A program made the translations under genes and the position numbers. This document shows positions 8,293-18,069 of a DNA stretch of 64,000 nucleotides, one piece after another (the stretch's first letter is position 1; each line of letters begins with the position of its first letter). The DNA comes from Streptomyces pluripotens. GTDB taxonomy: Bacteria; Actinomycetota; Actinomycetes; Streptomycetales; Streptomycetaceae. The notes under the pieces are model-generated. The model searched no databases. It saw only the letters and a list, made by a program, of their open reading frames with translations, and had not been told where the DNA came from. The DNA lies in NCBI RefSeq assembly GCF_000802245.2, contig NZ_CP021080.1:6758001-6822000 (forward strand), given 5' to 3'.

Positions 8293-11200
8293 GTGGTACT
8301 CGGTCTGCTGACGGCACCCTCGGCCGCCGTACGTCTGCTGCCCGCGGCCCCGCGGCTGCTCGCCCGGGCCGCGGCTCCGGCCGTCGGAGTGGCCGCCGGT
8401 GCCGTCGCAGGGACGGCTCGCGCCGGAGTGCGCGGCGCGGACGCTGCCGTAAGAGTGGCGCGGGTAGCCCGCAACGCGCTGCCCGGCGCCGGCGAGCACT
8501 GGCGTTCCGGAGCCCGGACGCACCTGGCCCTGCGACCGCTGGAGCACGAACGGGTGCGGCGCGCGGGCGGCACCGCGCACCTGGCCCGGCAAGTGGCCGA
8601 GACGCTGGCTGAACACCCCGACGTGCTCGTCGCCTATTGGGACCAGGGGCTCGCGCGTCTGGTAGTGACCGCGACGGAGGAGGACGCCACCGACCGGGTC
8701 GTGGAACATGCCGCTGACGTGGCCGCCCGGCACGGGCTCGCCCTGGCGGCCCCGGACGCAGAGGAGACCACGCATCCGGCCGACCCGGCCGGGGTGCGCG
8801 CCGCCGTGGTCACGCTCGCGGTCGACGGCCTGGGCATGGGCGCCGCGATCACGGCGTACGGGCTGCGCCTGCCGCCCTCGCCCCGGATGGTGACCGCGGC
8901 GGTGACGCTGCTGCGGGAGAACCCGCGCTTCCGCGTCTGGCTGCGCGACCGCCTGGGCGGCACCGTGATGGATGTGGTGCTGGCCGGTGCGAACGCCGCC
9001 GCCCACGGTGCCGGCCAAACGCCCACCTCCCTGGTGCTCGACGGTGCCTTGCGTGCCTGCCAGGTGGGCGAGACGGTGGCCCGTGCCGCGGCCTTTGACG
9101 CGGTACACGACCAGCTGTGCGCGCCCGACCGGGTCAGCCTCGCCCCGGGCGGCCCGCCACGTCCGGCGCTGCGTGCGACACCGGCCCAGGAGTACGCCGC
9201 CCACGCCTCCGCGGGCAGCGTGCTGGGTGCGGCCGCCACCCTGCTGGTCAAGCACGACGTCGCCGAGGCGGCGGAGGCGGTGCTCGCCGGCTCGCCGAAG
9301 GCCGCGCGCTATGGTCCCGCGGCTTTCCACGCCGTGCTCAGCGCCGCGCTGGCCCGTACCGGCGTGTTGGTCCGGGACCCGGACCGGCTGCGCCAGCTGG
9401 AGATGACCGGCACCGTGGTCCTGCAGGCCGGCGCACTGCGAACCGACGAGGGCGAGGCGGACGCGTGGGCCGAGCCGGTGCTGGACGCGGCCCGCCGGGC
9501 CGGTCTGCGGGTGGTGCTCGTGGACGACCCTGCCCTGGAGGACTTCACCGGGCTCGCCGACCAGGTGGTGGACGCGCGCCGGGCCCTGGACGACGTCGTG
9601 CACGAGGCGCGCGGCGACGAGGGCGCGGTGCTCACCGTCGCGAGGATACGTGCGGCCGGCGAGCAGGACGTCGCGCGGGACGTCCTGGCCGGTCTTCGCG
9701 CCAGCGATATCGCCGTCGTCCTCACCGACCGCGAGGGCGCGGTCATGTGGGGAGCGGACATCCTGGCCCTGCACGGTCTGGCGGACGTGTGGCGCGTGCT
9801 GACCGCCGTCCCCGCCGCCCGCGCGGTCGGCCGTCGGTCCCAGACCCTGGCCCGCTCCGGTGCCGCGCTGTCCGGGCTGCTCGTGGCCGTCGGTGAGTCC
9901 GGGGGCGGACGCGGACGCCGCGCCGTGCTGCCGGGGCTGCGCCACGCACCCGTTGACGCCGGTGCCGCCTTCGCCCTGTTGTCCGGGGTACGGGCCGCGG
10001 TCGGCGTGGCCGCGGCCGGCTCACCGCACCCGCGTGCGCGCGTGCACTGGCACGAGCTCGACCCGGACGAGGCGCGTGAGCGACTGGCGCACGAACCGGC
10101 CGCCGAGGGCACTGCGTTGGCCAACCTCACTGCCCGTGTGCACAGGGTGGCCGACGGGATCACCCGGCACCCAGCCGTCGCGCCCGTACGGCTGTCCTAC
10201 CGGCTCGGCCGGGCCGTCCGCGGCGAACTACACGATCCCCTTACCCCGGTCCTGGCTGTCGGTTCGGCAGCCTCGGCCATCCTGGGCTCGGTCGTGGACG
10301 CCCTGCTCGTCGTCGGTGCCCTCGATCTGAACGCCCTGGTCGGAGGCATCCAGCAGCTGCGAGCCGAGCGGGCGCTGTCCGGACTGGTCGCGGAGCAACA
10401 GCAGAAGGCGCGGCTGGTGCCGCCTGAGGAGGAGGCACCAGCCGGCGGCACCCGCACTGTGGAGGCGGGCAGACTCCAGCCGGGTGACGTCATCCAGCTC
10501 AAGGCCGACGACGTGGTTCCCGCCGATGCCCGGCTGCTGTGGCAGGACGGCCTGGAAGTCGACGAGTCCGCGCTGACGGGTGAGTCGCTGCCGGTCGGGA
10601 AGCAGACGGACCAGACCCCGCACGCCCCGGTCGCTGACCGGCGCTGCATGGTCTTCGCGGGCACGACCGTGGTGGCGGGAGACGCACGGGCGGTCGTGGT
10701 GGACACCGGTGACCGCACCGAGGCCGCCCGCGCGGTCCACCTCGCCGCCCGCACGCCTCCGGCCGCCGGAGTGCAGGCCAGACTGGAGGGTCTCTCCCGC
10801 AAGGCACTGCCGTTGACGCTGGCGGGCGGTGGCGCCGTGACGGCTCTGGCTCTGCTGCGCGGGTCCCCGATCCGCGAGGCCGTCAGCGGCGGTGTGGCGG
10901 TGGCCGTGGCAGCCGTCCCGGAAGGGCTGCCACTGGTGGCCACGGTGGCGCAGCTGGCGGCTGCCCGGCGGCTGAGCCGCGGCGGCGTTCTGGTTCGCAC
11001 CCCGCGCACGCTGGAGGCGCTGGGCCGGATGGACACCGTCTGCTTCGACAAGACCGGCACCCTCACCGAGAACCGGCTGCGACTGGTACGTACCGCCGAC
11101 GCCGACGGCACGGTCCGGCCGGTGGGGGACGCCGGGTCTGCGCACACGGTCCGGGCCGCGGTGCGCGCTTGCCCGCAGCTGAACGGCGGTTCCGACCGGC

Positions 11201-12597
11201 CGGTGCACGCCACCGACGAGGCCGTGCTGGCCGCGGCCGTTCCCGACCCGGGCTGGACGTGTCGTGCCGACCTGCCGTTCGAGGCGGCGCGCGGCTACGC
11301 CGCCGCAGTCGGCCGGAGCGGGGATGGTCCGCTGGTGTTGGTGGTCAAGGGCGCCCCCGAGACCGTGCTGCCCGCCTGCTCCGGTCCGCCAGCGCATGCC
11401 TTCGCGGTGGCGCAGGCGCTGGCCGTTGACGGCCTGCGGGTCCTGGCGGTGGCCGAACGGCGCCTCGGCGAGGGCGAGGACTCGGCCGACGTTCTTGAAC
11501 AACCGCTGAGGGAACTGGAGTTCACCGGACTGCTCGCACTGTCCGACGTTCCGCGCGGGACCTCCACCGCCCTCGTCAGGGGTTTGGACAAGGCAGGCGT
11601 ACGACCGGTGATGCTCACCGGCGACCATCCGCAGACCGCACGGGCCATCGCCGCAGAACTGGGCTGGCCCGCGGAGACCGTGGTGGTCACCGGAGACGAA
11701 CTGGCGGCGGCGGACCGGGCGGCCCGGGCCCGGATGTTGCGCGACGCAGGTGTGGTGGCCCGGGTGGCTCCCGAGCAGAAGCTCCAGGTCGTGGAGGCTT
11801 TGCGGGACGCCGGACGGGTGGTCGGGATGGTCGGCGACGGCGCCAACGACGCTGCGGCCATCCGCGCCGCAGACATCGGTGTGGGCATCAACGCACGGGG
11901 CTCGTCCGCCGCGCGCAACGCCGCGGACGTCGTCCTCACCGACGACGACCTCACGGTCCTGATCGACGCGGTGGGTGAGGGCCGCGCCCTGTGGCACAGC
12001 GTCGCCGACGCCATCGCCATCCTGATCGGCGGCAACGCGGGCGAGGTCGGCTTCGGCATCCTGGGCACGCTGCTGGCCGGGCGGGCGCCGCTGTCCACCC
12101 GGCAGATGCTCATGGTCAACCTGTTCACGGACCTCTTCCCGTCGATGGCCGTGGCGGTGACGGAGAAGGAAGGCGAGGCGGACCTGGCCCACGTGGAGGA
12201 GCCGGCCGGAGTGCTCGGCGATCCCCTGCTGCGGCAGATCCGGCACCGTGCCCTCACCACCTGTCTCGGTGCGGTCACGGCCTGGCTGATCGGTCGGTTC
12301 ACCCCGGGCACCGCCCGTCGCTCCAGCACCATGGCCCTGTGCGGGGTGGTCGGTACCCAGCTCGTGCAGACTCTCCTCGACCGGCGCGGCAGCCATCTGG
12401 TGCGCATCACGTCGCTCGGCTCCGCCGCCGCCCTGGTCGCCGTCGTCCAGATCCCGGGCGTCAGCCGTCTCGTCGGCTGCACCCCGCTGGGCCCGGTCGG
12501 CTGGGCAGGTGTCGTGGTGGCGATCGTCCTCGCGCTCGCGGGGCAGCGGACCCTGCCCCGCCTGGAGGAAACAGTCGAACGTCTTCTGCCGACGTGA
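8293..12597 (+). CDS. Giant cation-transporting P-type ATPase, CtpI-like
   Basis: About 1434 aa, far larger than a typical P-type ATPase (700-1000 aa) but similar to mycobacterial CtpI. The catalytic core is complete: TGES at 762-765, PEGLP at 876-880 in the ion-binding helix, DKTGTL with phosphorylated Asp919, KGAPE from Lys1019, and GDGANDAA at 1181-1188. The PEGLP motif is that of type II (Ca2+-like) rather than heavy-metal pumps, and no CxxC metal-binding domain is present. The first 640 or so residues precede the core and contain an Ala-rich hydrophobic start and mixed alpha/beta sequence of unknown role. The GTG start has GGGAAG upstream. The substrate ion is unknown. Confidence 0.93.
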   Translation: MVLGLLTAPSAAVRLLPAAPRLLARAAAPAVGVAAGAVAGTARAGVRGADAAVRVARVARNALPGAGEHWRSGARTHLALRPLEHERVRRAGGTAHLARQVAETLAEHPDVLVAYWDQGLARLVVTATEEDATDRVVEHAADVAARHGLALAAPDAEETTHPADPAGVRAAVVTLAVDGLGMGAAITAYGLRLPPSPRMVTAAVTLLRENPRFRVWLRDRLGGTVMDVVLAGANAAAHGAGQTPTSLVLDGALRACQVGETVARAAAFDAVHDQLCAPDRVSLAPGGPPRPALRATPAQEYAAHASAGSVLGAAATLLVKHDVAEAAEAVLAGSPKAARYGPAAFHAVLSAALARTGVLVRDPDRLRQLEMTGTVVLQAGALRTDEGEADAWAEPVLDAARRAGLRVVLVDDPALEDFTGLADQVVDARRALDDVVHEARGDEGAVLTVARIRAAGEQDVARDVLAGLRASDIAVVLTDREGAVMWGADILALHGLADVWRVLTAVPAARAVGRRSQTLARSGAALSGLLVAVGESGGGRGRRAVLPGLRHAPVDAGAAFALLSGVRAAVGVAAAGSPHPRARVHWHELDPDEARERLAHEPAAEGTALANLTARVHRVADGITRHPAVAPVRLSYRLGRAVRGELHDPLTPVLAVGSAASAILGSVVDALLVVGALDLNALVGGIQQLRAERALSGLVAEQQQKARLVPPEEEAPAGGTRTVEAGRLQPGDVIQLKADDVVPADARLLWQDGLEVDESALTGESLPVGKQTDQTPHAPVADRRCMVFAGTTVVAGDARAVVVDTGDRTEAARAVHLAARTPPAAGVQARLEGLSRKALPLTLAGGGAVTALALLRGSPIREAVSGGVAVAVAAVPEGLPLVATVAQLAAARRLSRGGVLVRTPRTLEALGRMDTVCFDKTGTLTENRLRLVRTADADGTVRPVGDAGSAHTVRAAVRACPQLNGGSDRPVHATDEAVLAAAVPDPGWTCRADLPFEAARGYAAAVGRSGDGPLVLVVKGAPETVLPACSGPPAHAFAVAQALAVDGLRVLAVAERRLGEGEDSADVLEQPLRELEFTGLLALSDVPRGTSTALVRGLDKAGVRPVMLTGDHPQTARAIAAELGWPAETVVVTGDELAAADRAARARMLRDAGVVARVAPEQKLQVVEALRDAGRVVGMVGDGANDAAAIRAADIGVGINARGSSAARNAADVVLTDDDLTVLIDAVGEGRALWHSVADAIAILIGGNAGEVGFGILGTLLAGRAPLSTRQMLMVNLFTDLFPSMAVAVTEKEGEADLAHVEEPAGVLGDPLLRQIRHRALTTCLGAVTAWLIGRFTPGTARRSSTMALCGVVGTQLVQTLLDRRGSHLVRITSLGSAAALVAVVQIPGVSRLVGCTPLGPVGWAGVVVAIVLALAGQRTLPRLEETVERLLPT

Positions 12598-12848
12598 CCC
12601 GCGAGCGCCGGCCCGATCCGCGAGAGTGCGCCGCGGGGCGGCGGCGTGAGCCCCGCCGTGGGGCCCCACCGGTTGACCACGGCCCAAGGACCCTGGGGCC
12701 GTGGCCGGAGACGGGCAGCCGCCCGACTCGGAGCCCCACCCCGGTCGCGTGTCGCCGCACCCGAACAGGGCCCGGCGCGACGAAGTGGAGGGGCGTGCCC
12801 GGGCGGGCGGTCCCGATGCCTGCCTTCTCCCCGCTCTCCCCGGCCCGA

Positions 12849-14195
12849 TCAGGCGGACCGCGACCCCCGAGCCGCTCCGAGCAGTGAACCCCAGTCGGCC
12901 AGTTTGACGGCCGTCCGGCCCAGCCGGGCACCCAGCGCGGCCTCGGCGTGCTCGATCGCCAGCCACCCGCTCCAGGGCACGGGATCGACGCCGGCCGCTC
13001 GGATCGCCGCCACCGGATCAGTGGGTACGTCCTTGTGGGCGAGCGCTGGGGCATCGGCCAGCAGGGAGGTCACCGTCTCCTTCGCACAAGGTCGGTTGGA
13101 GCCGATGACACCCGTTGGGCCGCGCTTGATCCATCCGGCGACGTACTCGCCGGGGGAGGGAACGCCGTCGCGGATCACCCGTCCCGCCACATGAGGCACG
13201 GTGCCATCGACCGCGTCGAACGGTAGCCCGTCGATCGGCACACCGCGATAGCCGACCGACCGCAGTACCAACTGGGCGGCCACGTCCTCGTACCGTCCCG
13301 TGCCCGACACCCCGCCGTGTCCGTCCGGTGCCGTGCGTTCGAATCGGACTGCACCCACCCGATCGCCGTCCGCGAGCAGTTCCACGGGGCGAAGGAAGAA
13401 ACGCAGCCGGATCCGCCGGGCGGCGTCCGGCGTTGGGGACCGGGCCGCCCAGCCGTTCAACACCTCCAGGTTACGGCGCCGTACGGCCGGCAAGGCGGCG
13501 GCGTCGACCGAGTCCAGAGCCAACTCACCGCTGTCCACCGAGATGTCCGCCCCGGGCAGCTGGCCCAGTTCACGTAGTTCCTTGGTGGTGAAGCGGGCCT
13601 GAGATGGGCCGCGTCTGCCCGCCATCTGCACGTCGGTGATCCGGCTCGCCGTCAGTTCCTCCAGCGCCGCCTGGGGGATGTCCGTCGAGCGCAGGTCCGC
13701 GGCGTTCCGGACCAGTATTCGTGCCACATCTACCGCGACATTGCCCACTCCGATGACCACCGCCGAACTCACCCCGCGCAGAAAGCCCGTGTCGGCCGCG
13801 TCCGGATGCCCGTTGTACCAGGACACGAACTCGGTCGCCGACCAACTGCCCAGCAACTCCTCGCCGGGGATGCCGAGCCGGCGGTCAGCGGCGGCGCCCA
13901 CGCAGTACACCACCGCGTGGTACAGCCCGCGCAGCAGCGCCGCCGGCAGGCCGCTGGGGCCGCCCACCGGGACGCCGCCGAGGAACCGTACCCGCTCGTG
14001 CTCCAGGACCGTCCGCAGGTTGCCTTGCAGGGACTTGATCTTCGCGTGATCCGGGGCGACACCGTAGCGGACCAGGCCGTACGGGCACGGCAGCCGGTCC
14101 AGGACGTCCACCTGCGCCTCGGATTCCAGCTGGAGGAGGCTCTGGGCGGTGTAGCACCCGCTCGGCCCGGAACCGACGACGGCGACACGCAGCAC
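12849..14195 (-). CDS. NADPH-ferredoxin reductase, FprA-like
   Basis: 448 aa, matching mycobacterial FprA and mitochondrial adrenodoxin reductase, which move electrons from NADPH via FAD to ferredoxin, often for P450 enzymes. The FAD Rossmann motif GSGPSG is at residues 8-13, PYGLVRYGVAPDH at 38-50, and the NADPH motif GVGNVAVD starts at 149. The typical C-terminal G.I..NR..A..T segment (GVIGSNRPCAKET) is present. The GTG at 14195 has AAGGGG seven bases upstream and matches the family start; an ATG 16 codons earlier has no ribosome site. No P450 or ferredoxin gene lies nearby, so its partner is encoded elsewhere. Confidence 0.92.
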   Translation of the reverse strand: MLRVAVVGSGPSGCYTAQSLLQLESEAQVDVLDRLPCPYGLVRYGVAPDHAKIKSLQGNLRTVLEHERVRFLGGVPVGGPSGLPAALLRGLYHAVVYCVGAAADRRLGIPGEELLGSWSATEFVSWYNGHPDAADTGFLRGVSSAVVIGVGNVAVDVARILVRNAADLRSTDIPQAALEELTASRITDVQMAGRRGPSQARFTTKELRELGQLPGADISVDSGELALDSVDAAALPAVRRRNLEVLNGWAARSPTPDAARRIRLRFFLRPVELLADGDRVGAVRFERTAPDGHGGVSGTGRYEDVAAQLVLRSVGYRGVPIDGLPFDAVDGTVPHVAGRVIRDGVPSPGEYVAGWIKRGPTGVIGSNRPCAKETVTSLLADAPALAHKDVPTDPVAAIRAAGVDPVPWSGWLAIEHAEAALGARLGRTAVKLADWGSLLGAARGSRSA

Positions 14196-14391
14196 AGCGT
14201 TACCCCTTGCCCGAAGGAGGTGGTCCGCGAACGGCTCCAGCATGACACCGCTGGGGTCCGAGGCGGCAGGGGCCGGCGGGGTGACGTCGACGCGTGTCCG
14301 TTCGTATGGAAAGTGATCATGCGGTTACGTTGCGTGTGTGCTAGACGCATCGTTTCTTAATCTTTCTGATCGGAACGCGGAGGACAGTGCG

Positions 14392-14922
14392 GTGTCCGTG
14401 TGGCCCGCCTGGGAGGTGCAGGAGCACGGCGGTGCCACGTCCTGGTTCCACGTCCGGCTGGCCTTCACCGACGGAGCCCGGGTCGAGGCCATGGCCGTGG
14501 TGAACGCCGGCCGTGTGTCCATCGAGGACGTCAAGGCCCAGCCCGCCCTGTCCCTCGCCGACCTGACCGTGCTCGCGGACTGGATCGAGGGGCCCCTGTT
14601 CGAGGCGTGCGGGGTAGCAACGGAAGACGTGTTCGCGTTCGAGGGCGAGGGCGACGCCGGCCCCGAAGAGCGGGGGCCAGGGACCGACGGGGGTGAGGAG
14701 GACGTCCTCTACGGCGGGTCGCGCCGCGCCCGGCCGTCCTGGCCGCGCGGCATCGAGGGTCGCTGGCTCTGTGCGGAGGAGTACCGCGCCGCGCAGGAGG
14801 AGGGCGCGGATCCCGTACTCGCCGTGATGAGTGCCACCGGTCACAGCCGCCGACGCTCCCTCAGACTCATCGCCCAGGCGCGGGACGCGGGATTCCTGAC
14901 GCCCCGTCATGCGCGCCGCTGA
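14392..14922 (+). CDS. Streptomyces-conserved protein (DUF6214-like)
   Basis: 176 aa. The first 80 residues (VSVWPAWEVQEHGG..SWFHVRLAF.DG) form a compact conserved domain I recall as DUF6214. A Glu/Gly-rich acidic linker follows, then a basic C-terminal helix region (SGH-like ATGHSRRRSLRLIAQARDAG) that could bind nucleic acid. The GTG at 14392 is preceded by GGAGGA at 7-base spacing, much better than the upstream in-frame GTG at 14338. Function unknown. It is divergent from the FprA-like gene and stands alone. Confidence 0.8.
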   Translation: MSVWPAWEVQEHGGATSWFHVRLAFTDGARVEAMAVVNAGRVSIEDVKAQPALSLADLTVLADWIEGPLFEACGVATEDVFAFEGEGDAGPEERGPGTDGGEEDVLYGGSRRARPSWPRGIEGRWLCAEEYRAAQEEGADPVLAVMSATGHSRRRSLRLIAQARDAGFLTPRHARR

Positions 14923-15117
14923 GTGGCGGAGCGGAAACCCGCACGGGGGGTTCGAGGGGCCCGGTGACTGCGTTCGGGGGTGTCCTGCCCGGGCTCGGAC
15001 TCGTCTGCACGGTTGCGGGGCAACGCTGGGCGCGGGCCTGTCCGTCCGGAAGCGGGCCGGCCCACGGCGAGGCCGTTCAGGCCCAGCCGTAGGAGAGGTT
15101 CGGGCCCACCGGTCACA

Positions 15118-15786
15118 TCAGGGCCGGTGGGGGCGCTCCTCAGTGGCGAAGAACCGGGACAGGTCCTGCTCCGTCGTTCCCGTGACCGCCTCGCTCTCCG
15201 GCGGAACACCCAACTCCCAATCGAGTTGGTACCGCTGGAACAACTCGGCCCGGAGTACCCGGATGGACATGGGGACCCCCGGTACCAGCGCCGCGTACAC
15301 CGCGCCCATCAGCAGGGCGCGCAGCATGGGATAGCCGGTCGAGACGTCCTGAGTGCCGTACCGGGCGATCGTGTCACTGAGCAGCTCCGACAGCCGCTGC
15401 TGCTCCGGGCAGTGCACGAACCCCTCGGCCTGCATCAGCCCCGCCATGTGCTGGCGCATGAGCACGGGCCGGTCGCGGGCAAGGCCCAGAACCGCGTCTA
15501 TGGCTCGGGCCAGACGTTCCCGCCCGTCCTCGGTTCGGGGCTGCCGTTCCAGGGCCTCCTCCAGGGTGCGGTGCATCAGCCGGTGCACCGCGGACTGCAC
15601 CAACTGGCGTTTGCCGGGGAAGTAGTACGACACGAGCCCGCGCGCCGCACCGGCGCGGTCCGCGATGTCGCTCAGCGTCGTGGCCTCGAACCCGCCTTCC
15701 CCGACCAGCTCCACGGCGGCTTGCAGCAGCCGTTCCCGGGAACGGCGCCGCAACTCTTCATTGACCGACGCGCTCCGTGGGGACAT
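15118..15786 (-). CDS. TetR family transcriptional regulator
   Basis: 222 aa. The N-terminal helix-turn-helix (TTLSDIADRAGAARGLVSYYF, about residues 36-56) is typical TetR, and the remaining helical domain would bind an unknown ligand. AGGAG lies 8 bases before the ATG. A near-perfect inverted repeat (15802-15820) and a TATAGT -10 box just upstream suggest autoregulation. The neighbouring upstream gene is a decayed HAD hydrolase, so its original target may be lost or may lie elsewhere. Confidence 0.92.
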   Translation of the reverse strand: MSPRSASVNEELRRRSRERLLQAAVELVGEGGFEATTLSDIADRAGAARGLVSYYFPGKRQLVQSAVHRLMHRTLEEALERQPRTEDGRERLARAIDAVLGLARDRPVLMRQHMAGLMQAEGFVHCPEQQRLSELLSDTIARYGTQDVSTGYPMLRALLMGAVYAALVPGVPMSIRVLRAELFQRYQLDWELGVPPESEAVTGTTEQDLSRFFATEERPHRP

Positions 15787-15801
15787 CCTGTAACTCCTGC
15801 G

Positions 15802-15825
15802 TTGACTGGCTGCCAGCCAACTATA
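15802..15825 (-). promoter_or_regulatory. TetR promoter and operator
   Basis: TTGACTGGC and GCCAGCCAA (15802-15820) are inverted repeats around one base with a single mismatch. TATAGT (15825-15820 on the minus strand) is a good -10 box. The repeat sits just downstream of it, where a bound repressor would block the regulator's own transcription. Confidence 0.65.
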
Positions 15826-15949
15826 TTCAACGCAGCGGGCACTGCTGCGCGCAGAGCTCGCCGGGGGCTGCCGTCCGTCTGGGGCGACGCGGGGGATCGT
15901 CTCAGGCGGAGGGCGGCTTCGCCGTGGTGACGCACCTCAGCGGCTCCGG

Positions 15950-16277
15950 GGCGGTGAGCAGGCGGCGCGGGACATGCGCCGCTCGTGGAGGGCGTCGTGC
16001 AGGCCCGGACCGAGCAGCGGAACCTGCCGGGACGGACTCGTACAGGCCGCCCGGTGAGGTTCCCGTTCTCGTCCCGCGTCGCCTGCACACCGGCGGGGAG
16101 CGGTGGCGACCGTACCTGTGGCACACCACCCGGGAGTGCACTCGCAGTCTCCAGGGCCCGTGCCGCCCCGACCGGTTCGGGTTCCGGCAGGGTGGTCCCG
16201 CTCTCGTCCAGGACCGCGCGCAGCCAGGACTCGGTGGACTCGAGGCGGAACAGCGTTCCGGAGAGGTGGAACAGCAC
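15950..16277 (-). pseudogene. Decayed HAD-like hydrolase gene
   Basis: From the GTG at 16277 the frame reads VLFHLSGTLFRLESTESWLRA and then ALPGGVP, the start of an actinobacterial HAD phosphatase. The nucleophile motif expected as DFSGT reads HLSGT, losing the catalytic Asp. Further on, family-like sequence continues in shifted frames (ATRDENG, then LLGPGLHDALHERRM near 16016-15971) and ends well short of the usual 230 aa, with the phosphate-binding and second Asp motifs missing. It is both point-mutated and frameshifted. It lies between the TetR gene and the M56 peptidase gene. Confidence 0.7.
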
Positions 16278-16346
16278 GGCAGTCTTGCCAAGGCCCCTGC
16301 TGGGCCGGTGCCTCCCACCGGCGGCTGGTAGGGGAGTACCGCGGTG

Positions 16347-17282
16347 TCAGCTCAGTGCCCGCAGCCCGGGAACCAGCGTCACCAGTACCGGAACGAGCGG
16401 CACCAGTGCTGCGGTCGCCGTCAGCCGCAGCCGGCGCAGGGCCGGCAACCGGTTCGGGGGAGTCAGCAGCCGATACACACGCTGCGGCACGAGTGCATGT
16501 GGAGTCGGGCAGGGCCCGAACACGCCTCGTTCCTCGTTGAGTCCGACCAGTGCCAGCGCTGTCGTCAACCGGCCGTATCGCCGGGAGGCCACATCGTCGG
16601 CGGCCAGCTCGACCAGCCGGTGCATCTCCTCGTGGAACGCGGCGAACACGGGGATCTGCGGGAACCCGGCTGCCAGCGCTGCGGAGCAGTGCAGCAGCCA
16701 GTCGTGCCGGGCCTGCGCGTGACCCTGCTCATGGGCGAAGAGCGCGTCCAGCTGGTGTCCCTTCAGACGGCGCAACGCGGCCGTGGTGACAACCAGCCGG
16801 GGCGCCGCGCCGGGTAGCCACCGGACATCGGGACACTCCCCCTCCAATACCACCAGGCGCCTGCCCGCGGTGTCCTCACCTGGCAACAACGGTGCTCGTA
16901 AGAGGAGTTCGGACTGTCGTGCACGTCGTTGCGCCCGGGCCCGCACGACCTCGCTCACCAGCATCGTGAAGCTCCACAGGCCGCCAGCGGCCAACAGCAT
17001 GGCGAGCGGAGCGGCCCACGGACCGGCCGCGCCGAGGGAGTAGGCGTCCGCAACCGCGGGTGGCGCCGTGGCGAACACATGCCCGCGCACTGCCTTCCAG
17101 GCCGCCGCGGCGCTGAGCGTCATCGACAGCGCGCAGCACAGCAGCACGGCCGCTACGACGCACTGCCACGCCCAGAGCGCGACGACCGGTTCTCGGTCCG
17201 GCCAGCTGGCCCGGGCGAGTATCCGCGGCCCGACGACAGCCGTCAGGGCGCCGAGCAGCAGCAGGGTCACCGGGACCATCAT
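16347..17282 (-). CDS. M56 family membrane metallopeptidase (BlaR1/MecR1-type)
   Basis: 311 aa with membrane helices near residues 3-22, 33-58, 88-110 and at the C-terminus, and a cytosolic zinc protease domain with HEQGH at 184-188 and a probable third ligand Glu225 in ELAADD. Relatives sense beta-lactams or other signals and cleave a BlaI-type repressor. No penicillin-binding sensor domain and no BlaI-like gene are visible here, so the signal is unknown. AAGGTG precedes the first of two adjacent ATGs. It follows the DUF5134 gene by about 100 bases on the same strand, a pairing common in Streptomyces. Confidence 0.9.
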   Translation of the reverse strand: MMVPVTLLLLGALTAVVGPRILARASWPDREPVVALWAWQCVVAAVLLCCALSMTLSAAAAWKAVRGHVFATAPPAVADAYSLGAAGPWAAPLAMLLAAGGLWSFTMLVSEVVRARAQRRARQSELLLRAPLLPGEDTAGRRLVVLEGECPDVRWLPGAAPRLVVTTAALRRLKGHQLDALFAHEQGHAQARHDWLLHCSAALAAGFPQIPVFAAFHEEMHRLVELAADDVASRRYGRLTTALALVGLNEERGVFGPCPTPHALVPQRVYRLLTPPNRLPALRRLRLTATAALVPLVPVLVTLVPGLRALS

Positions 17283-17384
17283 GGTCAGCACCTTATGAGG
17301 GCGAAGCCGCTCACCGGTACGCTCCGTGGGAGGGAAGTGACGCAGGCAACGCGCGTTCCCCAAGCCCCCGCGCCCGGTCGCCCC

Positions 17385-17951
17385 TCACATGGCCAGCAGC
17401 ATCGTCACCATGCCGATTCCCATCGACAGTCGGCACGCCTGTGCCAGCTCGGGGCGGTCGCCCCAGCCCCCGCTCCCGGCCGCCCCGGCCCCGCCTCTGT
17501 CCGGGGCCGCGGGGGTCGGTACCAGGCGGGCCCCGGAGAGCAGCACGTAGCCGGTGAAGTAGAGGATCAGACCGCCGGTCACTTGCGGCACCCCGGCATC
17601 ACAGTGAGTCTGGTGAGCGGAGGGCGGGGATATGGCCATCGCCACCGACATGTAGACCATCGCCGCCGACCCCACCAGATGGTGCAGATGATGCCGACTG
17701 CTGCGCGTGGCCCACCATGCGCGCAGCGCTGCCCCGGCGAACACCGACGCGTACACCGGCCATGCCCACCTCGGCGGTGCGAACACTGCCGCCGGTACGG
17801 CCATCGCCGCCATGCCGAAGCCCATCACCGCTTCACCGCCCGCAGCCCGACGCTGTTCCTCCACGCTGCTGCGCATCCGCAGCAGGCAGTACGCCCCGGT
17901 CGCCGCGCACAGCGCGACCAACAACCAGGCTGCCGGCACCGGTCCGTGCAT
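17385..17951 (-). CDS. DUF5134 membrane protein
   Basis: 188 aa with five or six hydrophobic helices (for example WLLVALCAATGAYCLL near the start and PQVTGGLILYFTGYVLLSGARL later) and conserved His residues in SSRHHLHHLVGSAAMVYM, features I associate with DUF5134. These histidines could bind metal or haem, which is inference. GGGAGGTG lies just ahead of the ATG. The gene is upstream of, and probably co-transcribed with, the M56 peptidase gene. Confidence 0.8.
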   Translation of the reverse strand: MHGPVPAAWLLVALCAATGAYCLLRMRSSVEEQRRAAGGEAVMGFGMAAMAVPAAVFAPPRWAWPVYASVFAGAALRAWWATRSSRHHLHHLVGSAAMVYMSVAMAISPPSAHQTHCDAGVPQVTGGLILYFTGYVLLSGARLVPTPAAPDRGGAGAAGSGGWGDRPELAQACRLSMGIGMVTMLLAM

Positions 17952-18069
17952 GTGCACCTCCCTGTTCGGCGGTTGTCCGAGGGGTGCGATGCCCAGGGCG
18001 GGCGGAGCGCATGCGAGCGCAAGGGTGTATACGGGGAGCGTGCGACGGAGCGCATCGAAACGGGTATGC

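Noticed and set aside
8272..9945. Long open frame antisense to the P-type ATPase gene
   Set aside because: High GC makes long shadow frames; it has no ribosome site, and its composition (Gly/Arg/Gln-rich) is typical of an antisense frame.
10228..12966. A 900-codon open frame antisense to the P-type ATPase catalytic domain
   Set aside because: The sense strand carries all catalytic motifs in order; the antisense product is Arg/Gly/His-rich with no recognisable domain.
13330..13350. GTTCGAATC resembling a tRNA T-loop
   Set aside because: It lies inside the FprA-like coding region and no acceptor, D or anticodon stems surround it.
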